From NCBI RefSeq assembly GCF_024539815.1, contig NZ_JAHHIU010000080.1, forward strand, positions 1-64,000: a DNA stretch of 64,000 nt, read 5' to 3'. Numbering within the stretch: position 1 is the stretch's first letter; each line of letters opens with the position of its first letter. Source of the stretch: Streptomyces hayashii (GTDB lineage Bacteria > Actinomycetota > Actinomycetes > Streptomycetales > Streptomycetaceae). This document shows positions 54,892 through 62,970 of the stretch, piece after piece. The notes beneath the pieces were generated by a model. It was given only the letters and a program-made list of their open reading frames with translations, did not search any database and was not told where the DNA came from. Both the position numbers and the translations under genes were made by a program.

Positions 54892-54921
54892 TAGTTGTCA
54901 CATACCGAGGATAGTTGGCAC
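54892..54921 (+). repeat. paired 10-base repeats at the island boundary
   Basis: TAGTTGTCAC (54892-54901) and TAGTTGGCAC (54912-54921), one mismatch and a 20-base period. Multiple short terminal repeats of this kind are typical of IS21-family ends, so this may be a scar. No gene is visible in 54872-55090. Confidence 0.35.
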
Positions 54922-55090
54922 CGGGAACCAGCGGGATCGTGGCCCCAGCCGCTTGCCTCCTAGTCAGTGTGGAGCAGGGCAGTCTGCTCTGTCGGTTCCC
55001 ACTGCCATGGCCCATCGCCTAAACAGAAGTAGTCCACCGGCCCTTTGCAGCCCCAACCACCCCATCCAGTCACGATTAGAGATCGAGTGT

Positions 55091-56125
55091 TCAGCATCCA
55101 ACGGGCTGTTCTGTCAGTGTCCAGCGCAGATCTCCCGACGTCGAGTGCATGCTCCAAGAGGCGATGTGCCCTGTGGTTGTCAATCGGCCAAGCGTTTCAG
55201 TGAGCTCCGTGGGGGCGACCCCGCACTCGCGTGCCAGTCGATCCGCTTCCGCTGCTCCGTAGGCACTTTCGGGGGCGGTATGGGCCGCGAGGCACGTGGC
55301 AACGAGTCGGGGAAGGGGGGCGCAGTTCGTACGGACGCGGCAAGCGGTTCGTAGCGCCCAGTCTGCTGCAGCGAGACGGTCAGGGCGCGCCGGGCATTGG
55401 GTGAAGAGCCCGACGTCGAGAAGCTGGACGACCGCAGCGCCTGCGATGGAGCGTGACGCGGGCAGGGTTCTGCTTAGCCATTGTGCCTGGTGGAGCTCCC
55501 GCCAGGAATCCGTGGCAGGTTCCAAACGTAGGCTGCGCAGTACCCCGAGCGGCAAGCGGACTTGAGCTGAGTCGTTCATGCGCAAGGCGCATTGCAGGGC
55601 GATCATTCGGGCGGCGGGTCCGGTCTCAGCCGGCAGTGCGGAGGCGAGGTAGTTGAGCATCTCCCGTACCCGAGTCTGTCTGTCCGGGGCTCTGGGGCTT
55701 CGACGCTTTCGATAGATGTCCGCAGGCGACGGCGACACTGCCACAGCGTTGATGAACGTGTCGGGAACGACGGCCGCCTGTGACGTGGCGGCGGCGCAGG
55801 CCGTACACGCATCCGCGAGGCGCCACAGTCGTCCGCCTCGCTCGCGTGCGAGCACCAGCCGGATGGGCCCTCCGCAGCCTCTATGTCGCGGGTGCCAGTT
55901 GCAGCCGCGCTCGTGGCACTGGCAAGTACGGAGGTGCGCGGGGAGGGGATCGCGGCGAGCGTGTCGTGCCAAGTGGGCCAGGAGCTCCGACCGAGCGGAT
56001 GTGCCGCTGAGTAGTCGCCCACTGTGGGAGCACTGCTGGCATACGAGGATCGGTCCGCCGGGCTGGGGGCGCAGTTCCACGGTCCAGGCGCGCCGGACGC
56101 CGGGTCGTGTCGTGCAAAGCCTCAT
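55091..56125 (-). CDS. unknown protein with Cys/His-rich zinc-ribbon-like N-terminus
   Basis: 344 residues, not recognised. The first 130 residues contain CQQC near 29, then CQCHERGCNWHPRHRGCGG near 67 and CTAC near 110, so one or two zinc sites are likely. The rest is mostly helical, ending in a winged-helix-like segment (LARECGVAPTELTETLGRLTTTGHI) and a short beta hairpin. The ATG at 56125 has GGGAGG upstream; a longer reading from 56275 would run through the repeat block at 56193-56255 and is less likely. Divergent from the XRE gene, which probably represses it. Confidence 0.65.
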   Translation of the reverse strand: MRLCTTRPGVRRAWTVELRPQPGGPILVCQQCSHSGRLLSGTSARSELLAHLARHARRDPLPAHLRTCQCHERGCNWHPRHRGCGGPIRLVLARERGGRLWRLADACTACAAATSQAAVVPDTFINAVAVSPSPADIYRKRRSPRAPDRQTRVREMLNYLASALPAETGPAARMIALQCALRMNDSAQVRLPLGVLRSLRLEPATDSWRELHQAQWLSRTLPASRSIAGAAVVQLLDVGLFTQCPARPDRLAAADWALRTACRVRTNCAPLPRLVATCLAAHTAPESAYGAAEADRLARECGVAPTELTETLGRLTTTGHIASWSMHSTSGDLRWTLTEQPVGC

Positions 56126-56192
56126 GGGGGGCGTGTTCCTCCCGTCATGTCTGCGCCGTACCCGCAGAGGGTGGGGGTGGCCCGCACACGGT

Positions 56193-56255
56193 AGTGCAGA
56201 CCCCTGCCCTCCGTCCGATGTCGCCACCTGCAGAAGTAGGGCAGAGGTCTGCACT
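56193..56255. promoter_or_regulatory. 18-bp inverted repeat operator between XRE and the Cys-rich gene
   Basis: AGTGCAGACCCCTGCCCT (56193-56210) is matched on the other strand by AGGGCAGAGGTCTGCACT (56238-56255) with one mismatch and a 27-base centre. A third partial copy, GGTCTGCA, follows at 56267-56274. All carry GCAGACC, the likely recognition half-site of the neighbouring XRE protein. Confidence 0.7.
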
Positions 56256-56289
56256 GACAGGGTAGTGGTCTGCATCGTCGGATTGTCGG

Positions 56290-56553
56290 GTGACGATCTT
56301 CCCGCCCGACCCGGATTTCGAGGCGCTGCGTCTGGAGCTCGCGCGGCTGCGGGCGGCGCGCGGCTGGAGCTATGACGAGCTCGCTGCCCGAAGCGGCCTG
56401 GCCAGAAGGACCCTCATCGAGATTGAGCAGGGGCGCACCATCGGCACTCTCAAGACCTGGCACGCCCTCGCACATGCCTTGAGCACTCCACTCGACGAGC
56501 TCTTCGGCGCCCTGTGCGAGGGTCATGAGCCCCCCGGAGTCGACCGGCGCTGA
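56290..56553 (+). CDS. small XRE-family helix-turn-helix regulator
   Basis: 87 residues, essentially one domain. Cro/CI-type helix-turn-helix at about residues 12-70: LRAARGWSYDELAARSGLARRTLIEIEQGRTIGTLKTWHAL, quoted here as SYDELAARSGLARRTLIEIE. GTG start right after the repeated operator; no clear ribosome site. It probably represses both itself and the divergent Cys-rich gene, as phage and island repressors do. Confidence 0.85.
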   Translation: MTIFPPDPDFEALRLELARLRAARGWSYDELAARSGLARRTLIEIEQGRTIGTLKTWHALAHALSTPLDELFGALCEGHEPPGVDRR

Positions 56554-56712
56554 CCGCCGACGGGGAGGGCTCGCGCCAATCACCCGGACCGGCGACGCGA
56601 CACGAACCCCTGATCGGCAACTAGAATGTCTGTTCCATGAAATGGGGCTGTTCGAGGGGCCTCCCGGCCTCGGTGCCGTGGATGCGGCGTGTTGCCTGGC
56701 ACCTTCGCGTGC

Positions 56713-57591
56713 ATGCGTTCTTCATCCACATCGCGGGCTTGGGACGGCAGCCGTGCTGTCGCCCATCCCCGACGCTCACTGCGCATCGAGCACGACAGCC
56801 CCAGTCGGCTCCTGCGCTGTGCTCAGCCTGATCGCTGCCGAGAGTGCGGCAACCCGGTCGAGTGGTACGACCGGAGCTTTGCGCGGCCCGTCCCTCTGCA
56901 TCCCCGGGAAGTGCCCGCGGCCGAGGTGCCCACCGCCTATCGATGGCACGTCAGCTCTGGTGTCGCCCATCCGGCCGACGACGGCAGAGCCTGGTGCCGC
57001 TTGGCGCACGACCTTGTCTGCCCCGCTCGTGACGCTGCGGCCGCAGCCTCCGCGCTGGACGGGCTGCGCCGGGTACTGGCCCTGAACACGCGTCGTCTGA
57101 TCGACGCCGGCGCGTTCACCCCGAATACCCCTCCGGGCCGGCCAACGGCACACCCCGACGTCTGCCGACCTGCCAGACCCGTCGTGCAACTCCTGTACGT
57201 CCGCTACCTGGCTGCGCACCCCGTGGACGAAATCCAGTGCGTAGCGCAGACACGGCACCGCGACCGCTGCATGCAAAGGCTCCTCATCGCAGACACCCAG
57301 GTGGGCGTCTGGAGGCTGGTACCCGCCACGGCCACACGGGGGCAACTCGCCTTGCCCTGTGAGCTCATGGCTGTATTTGACCTGACCGCGCTTCCCTACG
57401 CTGAGCAACTGCGCTGGCGCATGCAGCGGTGTTCCACTCATGCCGCAACTCCGTCAGCAGCGGACCTCGCGCTGGCCGACTGGGAGTCCTTCGACCCCAT
57501 GCTCCACCGAGCGCACATCCACAACCGCCTGCCGAACCACGTCCGTTGTCCGCGACTGAAGCACCACGAGAATGGAGCGGCTGGGTCGTGA
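56713..57591 (+). CDS. DUF6083 domain-containing protein
   Basis: 292 residues, cytosolic. The N-terminus (WDGSRAVAHPRRSLRIEHDSP, then LLRCAQPDRCRECGNPVEWYD) is the mark of this actinobacterial family, with a CxxC zinc pair near 40-43, PLHPREVPA near 63 and a further Cys pair CRLAHDLVC near 94. The C-terminal half is less conserved and has more cysteines (CVAQTRHRDRCMQRLL). Function unknown. The ATG at 56713 is chosen by family pattern; it lacks a good ribosome site. TAGAAT at 56621-56626 may be its -10. Coupled to the next gene by a GTGA overlap. Confidence 0.8.
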   Translation: MRSSSTSRAWDGSRAVAHPRRSLRIEHDSPSRLLRCAQPDRCRECGNPVEWYDRSFARPVPLHPREVPAAEVPTAYRWHVSSGVAHPADDGRAWCRLAHDLVCPARDAAAAASALDGLRRVLALNTRRLIDAGAFTPNTPPGRPTAHPDVCRPARPVVQLLYVRYLAAHPVDEIQCVAQTRHRDRCMQRLLIADTQVGVWRLVPATATRGQLALPCELMAVFDLTALPYAEQLRWRMQRCSTHAATPSAADLALADWESFDPMLHRAHIHNRLPNHVRCPRLKHHENGAAGS

Positions 57592-58118
57592 CATCGCACC
57601 ATGCCATTGAAATCCTGCTGACCAGGCCAGCCGCCAATGGCGAGCTCCACCGGGCGCGTCGTACTGTGCCCCTTGCGGCGACTGCCGACCGCACCCGGTT
57701 GATGGTCGTCCATCCGGCCAAGACGCCCGGCCGCGCCTTGCGGTCACTACGCCAGCGGCTGCACCACCTTCTGCCCATCGATGCCCTGAGCACCCACTAT
57801 CCCGACCAGCATGGGCAGGTCCTTCTCAACCTCGAGTTCAGCCGTACCGCGCGAGCGGCGATCCGCCAGGCCGCCTCCGCCAGGAGACAGCGGCCCGGCG
57901 ACTTCGTTGCCCGGAGCATGACCGCAGCTCTCGAACGGAACGAGAGGGAACGCTCCCGGCAACTGACGGCGCAACTCGAAGTCCTGCTCGCTCCCCACTC
58001 CTCCGAGGACGTACTGGCCTGCACAGCCCACATCCTGCTCCGCCGTCATAGCCCGGCCGTATCTGACTCGTATGCCGTCGGCCGCGCTCGGCGGAGCCAC
58101 TCGCACCCGAACCACTAG
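57588..58118 (+). CDS. unknown protein coupled to the DUF6083 gene
   Basis: 176 residues, not recognised. It begins VTSHHAIEILLTRPAANGEL, has a helical middle (RALRSLRQRLHHLL) and a central segment FSRTARAAIRQAASARRQRPGDFVARSMTAALERNERE that looks like a ribbon-helix-helix or coiled-coil DNA-contact region. No membrane segment, no cysteines of note. GTG at 57588 shares bases with the DUF6083 stop and has GGAGCGG upstream, so it is translated together with that protein. The helicase gene follows after 11 bases. Confidence 0.7.
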   Translation: MTSHHAIEILLTRPAANGELHRARRTVPLAATADRTRLMVVHPAKTPGRALRSLRQRLHHLLPIDALSTHYPDQHGQVLLNLEFSRTARAAIRQAASARRQRPGDFVARSMTAALERNERERSRQLTAQLEVLLAPHSSEDVLACTAHILLRRHSPAVSDSYAVGRARRSHSHPNH

Positions 58119-58129
58119 CCCTTCTCCTC

Positions 58130-59612
58130 GTGGAGCCCTTGTTGCACACGCCCACAGACGAACAGGCACACGCCGTCGAAACGTTCCGAGATGGCCATCA
58201 CCTCGTGCTGCAGGCCGGTGCCGGCACTGGGAAAACCAGCACGCTGAGCTTGCTCACGGCCAGTACCAAACGCCGAGGGCGTTACCTCGCCTTCAACAAG
58301 GACATCGCACGCGACGCCTCCACACGCTTCCCGCGATCCGTTACGTGCAAAACCGCGCACGCCACGGCCTACGCAGCCCTCCGCCACCGCTTCGCTTACC
58401 GACTCAACAGCCCTCGCCAGCCCGCCTGGAAGATCGGCCAGGCCCTCGGCATCACATCCCCCGTCCGTATCGGAGATCACGAGATCAGCCACAGAACGTT
58501 GTCGCACAGCGTCCTGCGCACGGTGACCCGTTTCTGCCACTCGGCTGACCGGACCCTGGCTTCTCACCACGTACCCGCGTTGCGCGGCTTGAGTGCGCCG
58601 GACGAGCACGCCCGACTTGCCGAGGTCGTAGTGCCGTTCGCCGACAAGGCGTGGGGAGATCTACAGAATCCCGATCAGGGACTCGTCCGTTTCGAGCATG
58701 ATCACTACCTGAAGATGTGGGCCTTGACTGAGCCAAGGATCGACGCCGATTTTCTCTTCCTCGACGAAGCACAGGACACCAACCCGGTCCTAGAACAGGT
58801 GTTTGTCGCTCAGCGCGCCCACACTCAAACTGGTCATGGTCGGCGACTCCGCCCAGGCGATCTACGGCTGGCGCGGAGCCCGGGACGTCATGACAGGCTT
58901 CGACGCCACCCACCTCACGCTGACCCGTTCTTTCCGCTTCGGACCCCTCCTCGCTGAACAAGCCAACCGGTGGCTCGCGTTCACTGACGCACCCATCCGA
59001 CTGACAGGCACCGAGGCGATCCCCTCGAAGGTCGGCCCCGTCGCCTCCCCGGACGCCGTGCTGTGCCGCACCAATATTGGGGCCATGACCGAGGTCATGA
59101 GACTGCTGGCCACCGGTCACCGCGTCGCGCTCACCCGGGGAGGGCAAGCGCTCGTTGCGCTGGCACTCGCTGCACAGGACCTCAAAGGGGGCCACCGCAC
59201 GACCCACCCCGAACTCGTTCTCTTCGCCTCCTGGGGAGAACTGCAGGAGTACGCAGATCACGACCCGGCCGGCCGTGATCTGCAGCCTTTCGTGGAACTT
59301 GTCGACCAGCACGGGCCCGAGGCCATCATCACCGCGGTCCATGCACTAACCGACGAGGACATGGCCGACGTCACGGTCTCCACAGCCCACAAGGCCAAAG
59401 GCCGGGAATGGCATTCGGTCAAGATCGCCGATGACTTCCCCCCGCCCCCAGACAGTGATCGACGCGACGACTGTGGTCGGCCGATCCGGGAGCCCGTGAG
59501 CGAAACGGACGCCCGCCTCGCCTACGTTGCTGTGACACGCGCCCGCAGTCGACTTGACCTCGGTGGTCTTGCGTGGATCGATGACGTTCCAACTGCCGCG
59601 GAGCTCTCGTGA
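58130..59612 (+). pseudogene. UvrD/PcrA-like superfamily 1 helicase with one frameshift
   Basis: Full-length reading is about 494 residues. Frame 1 (58130 to about 58802) has Walker A LQAGAGTGKTSTLSLL near 28, KTAHATAYAALRHRF near 82 and the DEAQ box FLFLDEAQDTNP near 213. At GGTGTTTGTCG (58797-58807) one extra T moves the reading to frame 2, which continues VMVGDSAQAIYGWRGARDV, LTRSFRFG, TVSTAHKAKGREWHSVKIADD and AYVAVTRARSRL, that is, motifs III to VI. It could be a true mutation, a sequencing slip or a slippery site. Third gene of the DUF6083 operon. It is not closely similar to the second helicase downstream. Confidence 0.85.
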
Positions 59613-59921
59613 CAAGCCCAAAGGCTGCCAAGAGGTTCTTCGTCTGCTGGTGGTACACAGCTTGCATGTCGCTGACCTGCGGAAATAGCCTTTGCTGAGG
59701 CGGTTGGCGGGTCGGTGGCCCGGGAATGGTCCGGATCTTGACCCGAGGTCCGACCTGGCGGACTCAGTTCTACCTGGCGAGGTGGAGGGCCGGTGGGCGG
59801 TTTGGCGCTGTCCTGTGGCTGGGGACGGAGACGTAGGTGACACTGAGCGGCACGTTGTTGCGCGTCCGGCACATGCTGCGCGCGGACCCATAGCCCGGAC
59901 GCTTGGTTTTTCCGATGCTGA
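59613..59921. other. convergent intergenic region, no gene seen
   Basis: 309 bases between the two helicase genes. No open frame with a start and ribosome site, and no strong hairpin. Confidence 0.5.
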
Positions 59922-61421
59922 TCAGACGGCTAGTGTGACGCGTCGTGCCCTGGTGAGGGCGACGTACAGCGACCGGTGATCCTCTTCGCGGGGGTCAAGG
60001 CCGCTCGCCAGCGCTCCCGCGTCGGTCTCCTCCAGTTTGACGCCGACTTTGTCCCACTCCCGACCCTTGGCCTGGTGGCACGTCAGACCGGGAACGAGGG
60101 GTCGGGTAACTTGCAGGCGGGCTTGCAGGCCCTTGAGGCCGGCAAGGGGCGTGCGCTCGGTGTTTCCCGGGGGTCGGGTGGGGAGTTCGTCGAGCAGGGC
60201 TTGGGACAGGGATTGCCATACATGACGAGGGTCGCTGGGGCCTGCTAGCTGGTCCACGGTGGATCGAAGACGCGGGCGTAAGGCTGCCAAGGAATCCCCG
60301 TCCTTGATGCCCAGGGTTATCAGGGCGTCGTTGAGGAAGGCCGCGTGCATGTCGAAGGCGCGCTGGGTGACCTCGTTCAGGAGCAACGTGCAGATGGCTT
60401 CCTGAAGTTGTCCTGCTCGCGGCTTGATGGCAAGAGGCAGGACGTGCGGGTCGGCGTCCCATAAGGTTTTCCAATGGCGCGCGAGGACCACATCGACATC
60501 GTGCACGGTGCCGGGTGGGAGGACGGCTCGCTGCCGTTCACGGAGTCGTAAGGCGAGGGTTTTTTGCACGCTGCTGCGCCAGCGGAACGAGGCTTGAAGC
60601 GGGCGTGATGTGAAGTCGTGTTCTTTGATGAGCCGCCGCATCTCACGGGGACGTGCACCGCGGAAGCCGTAGAGGGCCTGCCAAGGGTCTCCAACGAGTG
60701 TGACGTTGAGGCCCCCGGATGCTGCCAGCCGGATGACTTCCAGGTCCAAGTCGTTGGCGTCATATATCTCATCGACGATCAAGGACCTGATTGTGGTGTC
60801 GAAGAAGTTGGAGAGGGTGACTCCGACGCCTTCGACGGGTAGGGCGAGTTGAAGCACCTCACGCACGTTGTCGTGCGTGCACTTCCCCTGCCTGACGGCG
60901 ATGGTGAAATCGTCCAGCGTCGCTTGGCTGCCGTGCTCCGGGGCCCAGACGGTACTCGGGACTATCCGTGTGCCTTCGAGGCTGAGGATCGGTTTGCGGC
61001 GGGTGGAGGTAGTGGGCAGAGTAGTGCGCCACGTGTCCAGGACTTCCAGCTCCCGGTGACCCTCGGGCCATTGCAGGACGCCGATTTGTAGCAGGTGTGC
61101 GAGCAGGTCGTACAGCACCGTGTCGAGGGTGACGACGCGATGCGGCCACGCAAGTGCCGAGGGTCCCCAGTGCCGAAGCACGCGGCTGCGCATCTCCTCG
61201 GTTGCCGAGCGGGTGAAGCTAATGGCCACTACCGCGCGGTGATCCACTGCCGACGCGAAGCGATGCAGTCCGAAGCGCTGCGCAGAAACGGTCGTCTTGC
61301 CCGAGCCGGGAGCGGCTTCCACGTACAGGCGACGGTGCGGACTACCTACTGCGAGAAGCTGTTCATGTGTGAGACTGCCGGACCCGGGACTAGAACTCCG
61401 CATGGTCACCCGAGTCTGCAC
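59922..61421 (-). CDS. UvrD-like helicase, GajB-type partner of the OLD nuclease
   Basis: 499 residues, close to the roughly 490 of GajB in Gabija systems. Walker [21 protein letters not shown] near 31, motif Ia [13 protein letters not shown] near 66, Walker [14 protein letters not shown] near 215 (DEIYD in place of DEAQD), motif [22 protein letters not shown] near 240, motif [10 protein letters not shown] and motifs [19 protein letters not shown] and [10 protein letters not shown] at the end. It overlaps the nuclease stop; ATG at 61403 is an alternative start. In Gabija, GajB senses nucleotide loss or DNA ends and supports GajA nuclease action against phage. Confidence 0.8.
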   Translation of the reverse strand: MQTRVTMRSSSPGSGSLTHEQLLAVGSPHRRLYVEAAPGSGKTTVSAQRFGLHRFASAVDHRAVVAISFTRSATEEMRSRVLRHWGPSALAWPHRVVTLDTVLYDLLAHLLQIGVLQWPEGHRELEVLDTWRTTLPTTSTRRKPILSLEGTRIVPSTVWAPEHGSQATLDDFTIAVRQGKCTHDNVREVLQLALPVEGVGVTLSNFFDTTIRSLIVDEIYDANDLDLEVIRLAASGGLNVTLVGDPWQALYGFRGARPREMRRLIKEHDFTSRPLQASFRWRSSVQKTLALRLRERQRAVLPPGTVHDVDVVLARHWKTLWDADPHVLPLAIKPRAGQLQEAICTLLLNEVTQRAFDMHAAFLNDALITLGIKDGDSLAALRPRLRSTVDQLAGPSDPRHVWQSLSQALLDELPTRPPGNTERTPLAGLKGLQARLQVTRPLVPGLTCHQAKGREWDKVGVKLEETDAGALASGLDPREEDHRSLYVALTRARRVTLAV

Positions 61422-62970
61422 GCGGTGCAGCCGTCGGCCAGCTACCGGGGCGTCGAGTCCCCGAGGGCGGCCAAGTTCCGCGCGCCTGGGTGAGCTCCTG
61501 GGGGTGGCCGGCCGGACGCTCCTGGTTCAGGTCCTCCCACGGTGGAGGGGTCGGTTCGGGTGCGGCACCCGACTCGTGCTCGACCTCGTCGGACGAGGGC
61601 TCGAGGCTCTCCCAATCGTCCGGCCAGGCGAGACCCTCACCCTCGTCGGCTTCGGGAATCGTGTCCCAGATACTGTCCAGCGCGAGCCAGGCCGGAGGCT
61701 CTGACAGAACACCGTTGTCCTCGTCGTCCACCTGGGCGCCGGCGTCGCCAGCTGTTTGCTCTTCCACAGGCCCGGACGGATAGAGAAATTCGAAGAGACG
61801 CCTCAAGTGGTCGGGCACGGTGACGGCAATGAACGAGTCCTCAGGGTGCGCGTCGTTGATTTCCATGAGGAGACCGGCCAGGGCCAGGGCGAATTCCGCC
61901 TTTCTCTTGGCCCCCCGCCCCGCCGGGGTGTCGAGCCCCCCGTCCTTGCCCTTGCGCCGGCTGCGGAACATTTCACCAACGCTCTGCGGGGTGATGTCGT
62001 CGAGGTGCAGATTGATGCGCTCGAGCGCTTCGCCGATCAGGAACTCATTTCCGTAGGTGATCGCCGGCTCCAGCGTTGGGTGGCTGATGAAGGCGTCGAC
62101 GACGGATGGATCGTGGTCGGAGAGCCACGCCGGCTTGTCGCGCTCACTGTCGAAGGGCAGGTCACTGTCGCTGTCGCGGAGGATCGCCAGCTTGGAGCAG
62201 AGTTCCGCGCTCCGGGTCGCCAGGAGATGCACCGGCCACTGGCCGACCTTGGTGCCCACCGGCACGATACTCAGCGCATCAATGAAAGCCTGCTTGAGAG
62301 TGTCCTCTCCGGCCCATGCCCGGCCGAACTCCCGGACGATGGCTGCTTCGGTGACCCCCTCGACCAGGACGAGCCGCTCGGCGAAGAGAGCGGCCGACCG
62401 GCTCGAATCCAGATGAAGTCGCGTCATCCGCAATGTGGTCTCACGGTCCTTCGGCGGTACGACGTCGGCGACAGCGCGGCAGACTCTTCCCCGCTCCGTT
62501 CGGCGCACGACCACCAGCTCCTGCGGGTTACAGGACGTGATGACGTCCGTCGCGTGGCTGGAGAGGATGACCTGCAGTTCCGGCCGTTCCTTGACGGCCC
62601 TGCGCAAGTACCGGACGAGAGAGTGTTGCAGTTGCGGGTGGAGGTGTGCCTCCGGCTCTTCGATGACGACGGTTGCGTGGAAGGGGGTTGTGGGGAAGAA
62701 GGAGTCCTCTTCGGATGCGGCGTCGGCCTGCGCTTGCACGAGATTGTCGAACGCCTGTTGAACCTGTTCTTCCTCCGACGGGGGCTGCGCGCCGAGGGCC
62801 TCTTCGCGGAGGCCGGAGTTGTCCGGTAAGACCTCAGTGGAGTCCGGTATCGCTGCCAGGGTTACTGCGATGTGGAGCAGGTTCACATATCCCAGTCCCG
62901 AGACCTCCAGCGGCCGCGCGGCCGAGCGTCCCTCCATGACGGCGAGCATGAGTTCCAGGACACGGGCTAG
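61390..62970 (-). pseudogene. OLD-family ATPase/TOPRIM nuclease (GajA-like), 5' end removed by an IS
   Basis: About 525 residues remain. ABC-type parts present: signature-like [19 protein letters not shown], Walker [16 protein letters not shown] and switch [19 protein letters not shown] parts present: [20 protein letters not shown] (catalytic Glu) and [12 protein letters not shown] (Asp-x-Asp). The Walker A segment and about 150 N-terminal residues are absent, because the frame runs into the adjacent IS4-family element near 62971. The C-terminal 110 residues are an acidic, Pro-rich tail not usual in GajA. As it stands the protein should not hydrolyse ATP. A start inside the remnant is possible at ATG 62949. 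Confidence 0.75.

Noticed and set aside
58797..58807. Programmed frameshift in the helicase
   Set aside because: The site GGTGTTTGTCG has no known slippery heptamer and no obvious downstream hairpin, so a simple mutation or sequencing slip is more likely.
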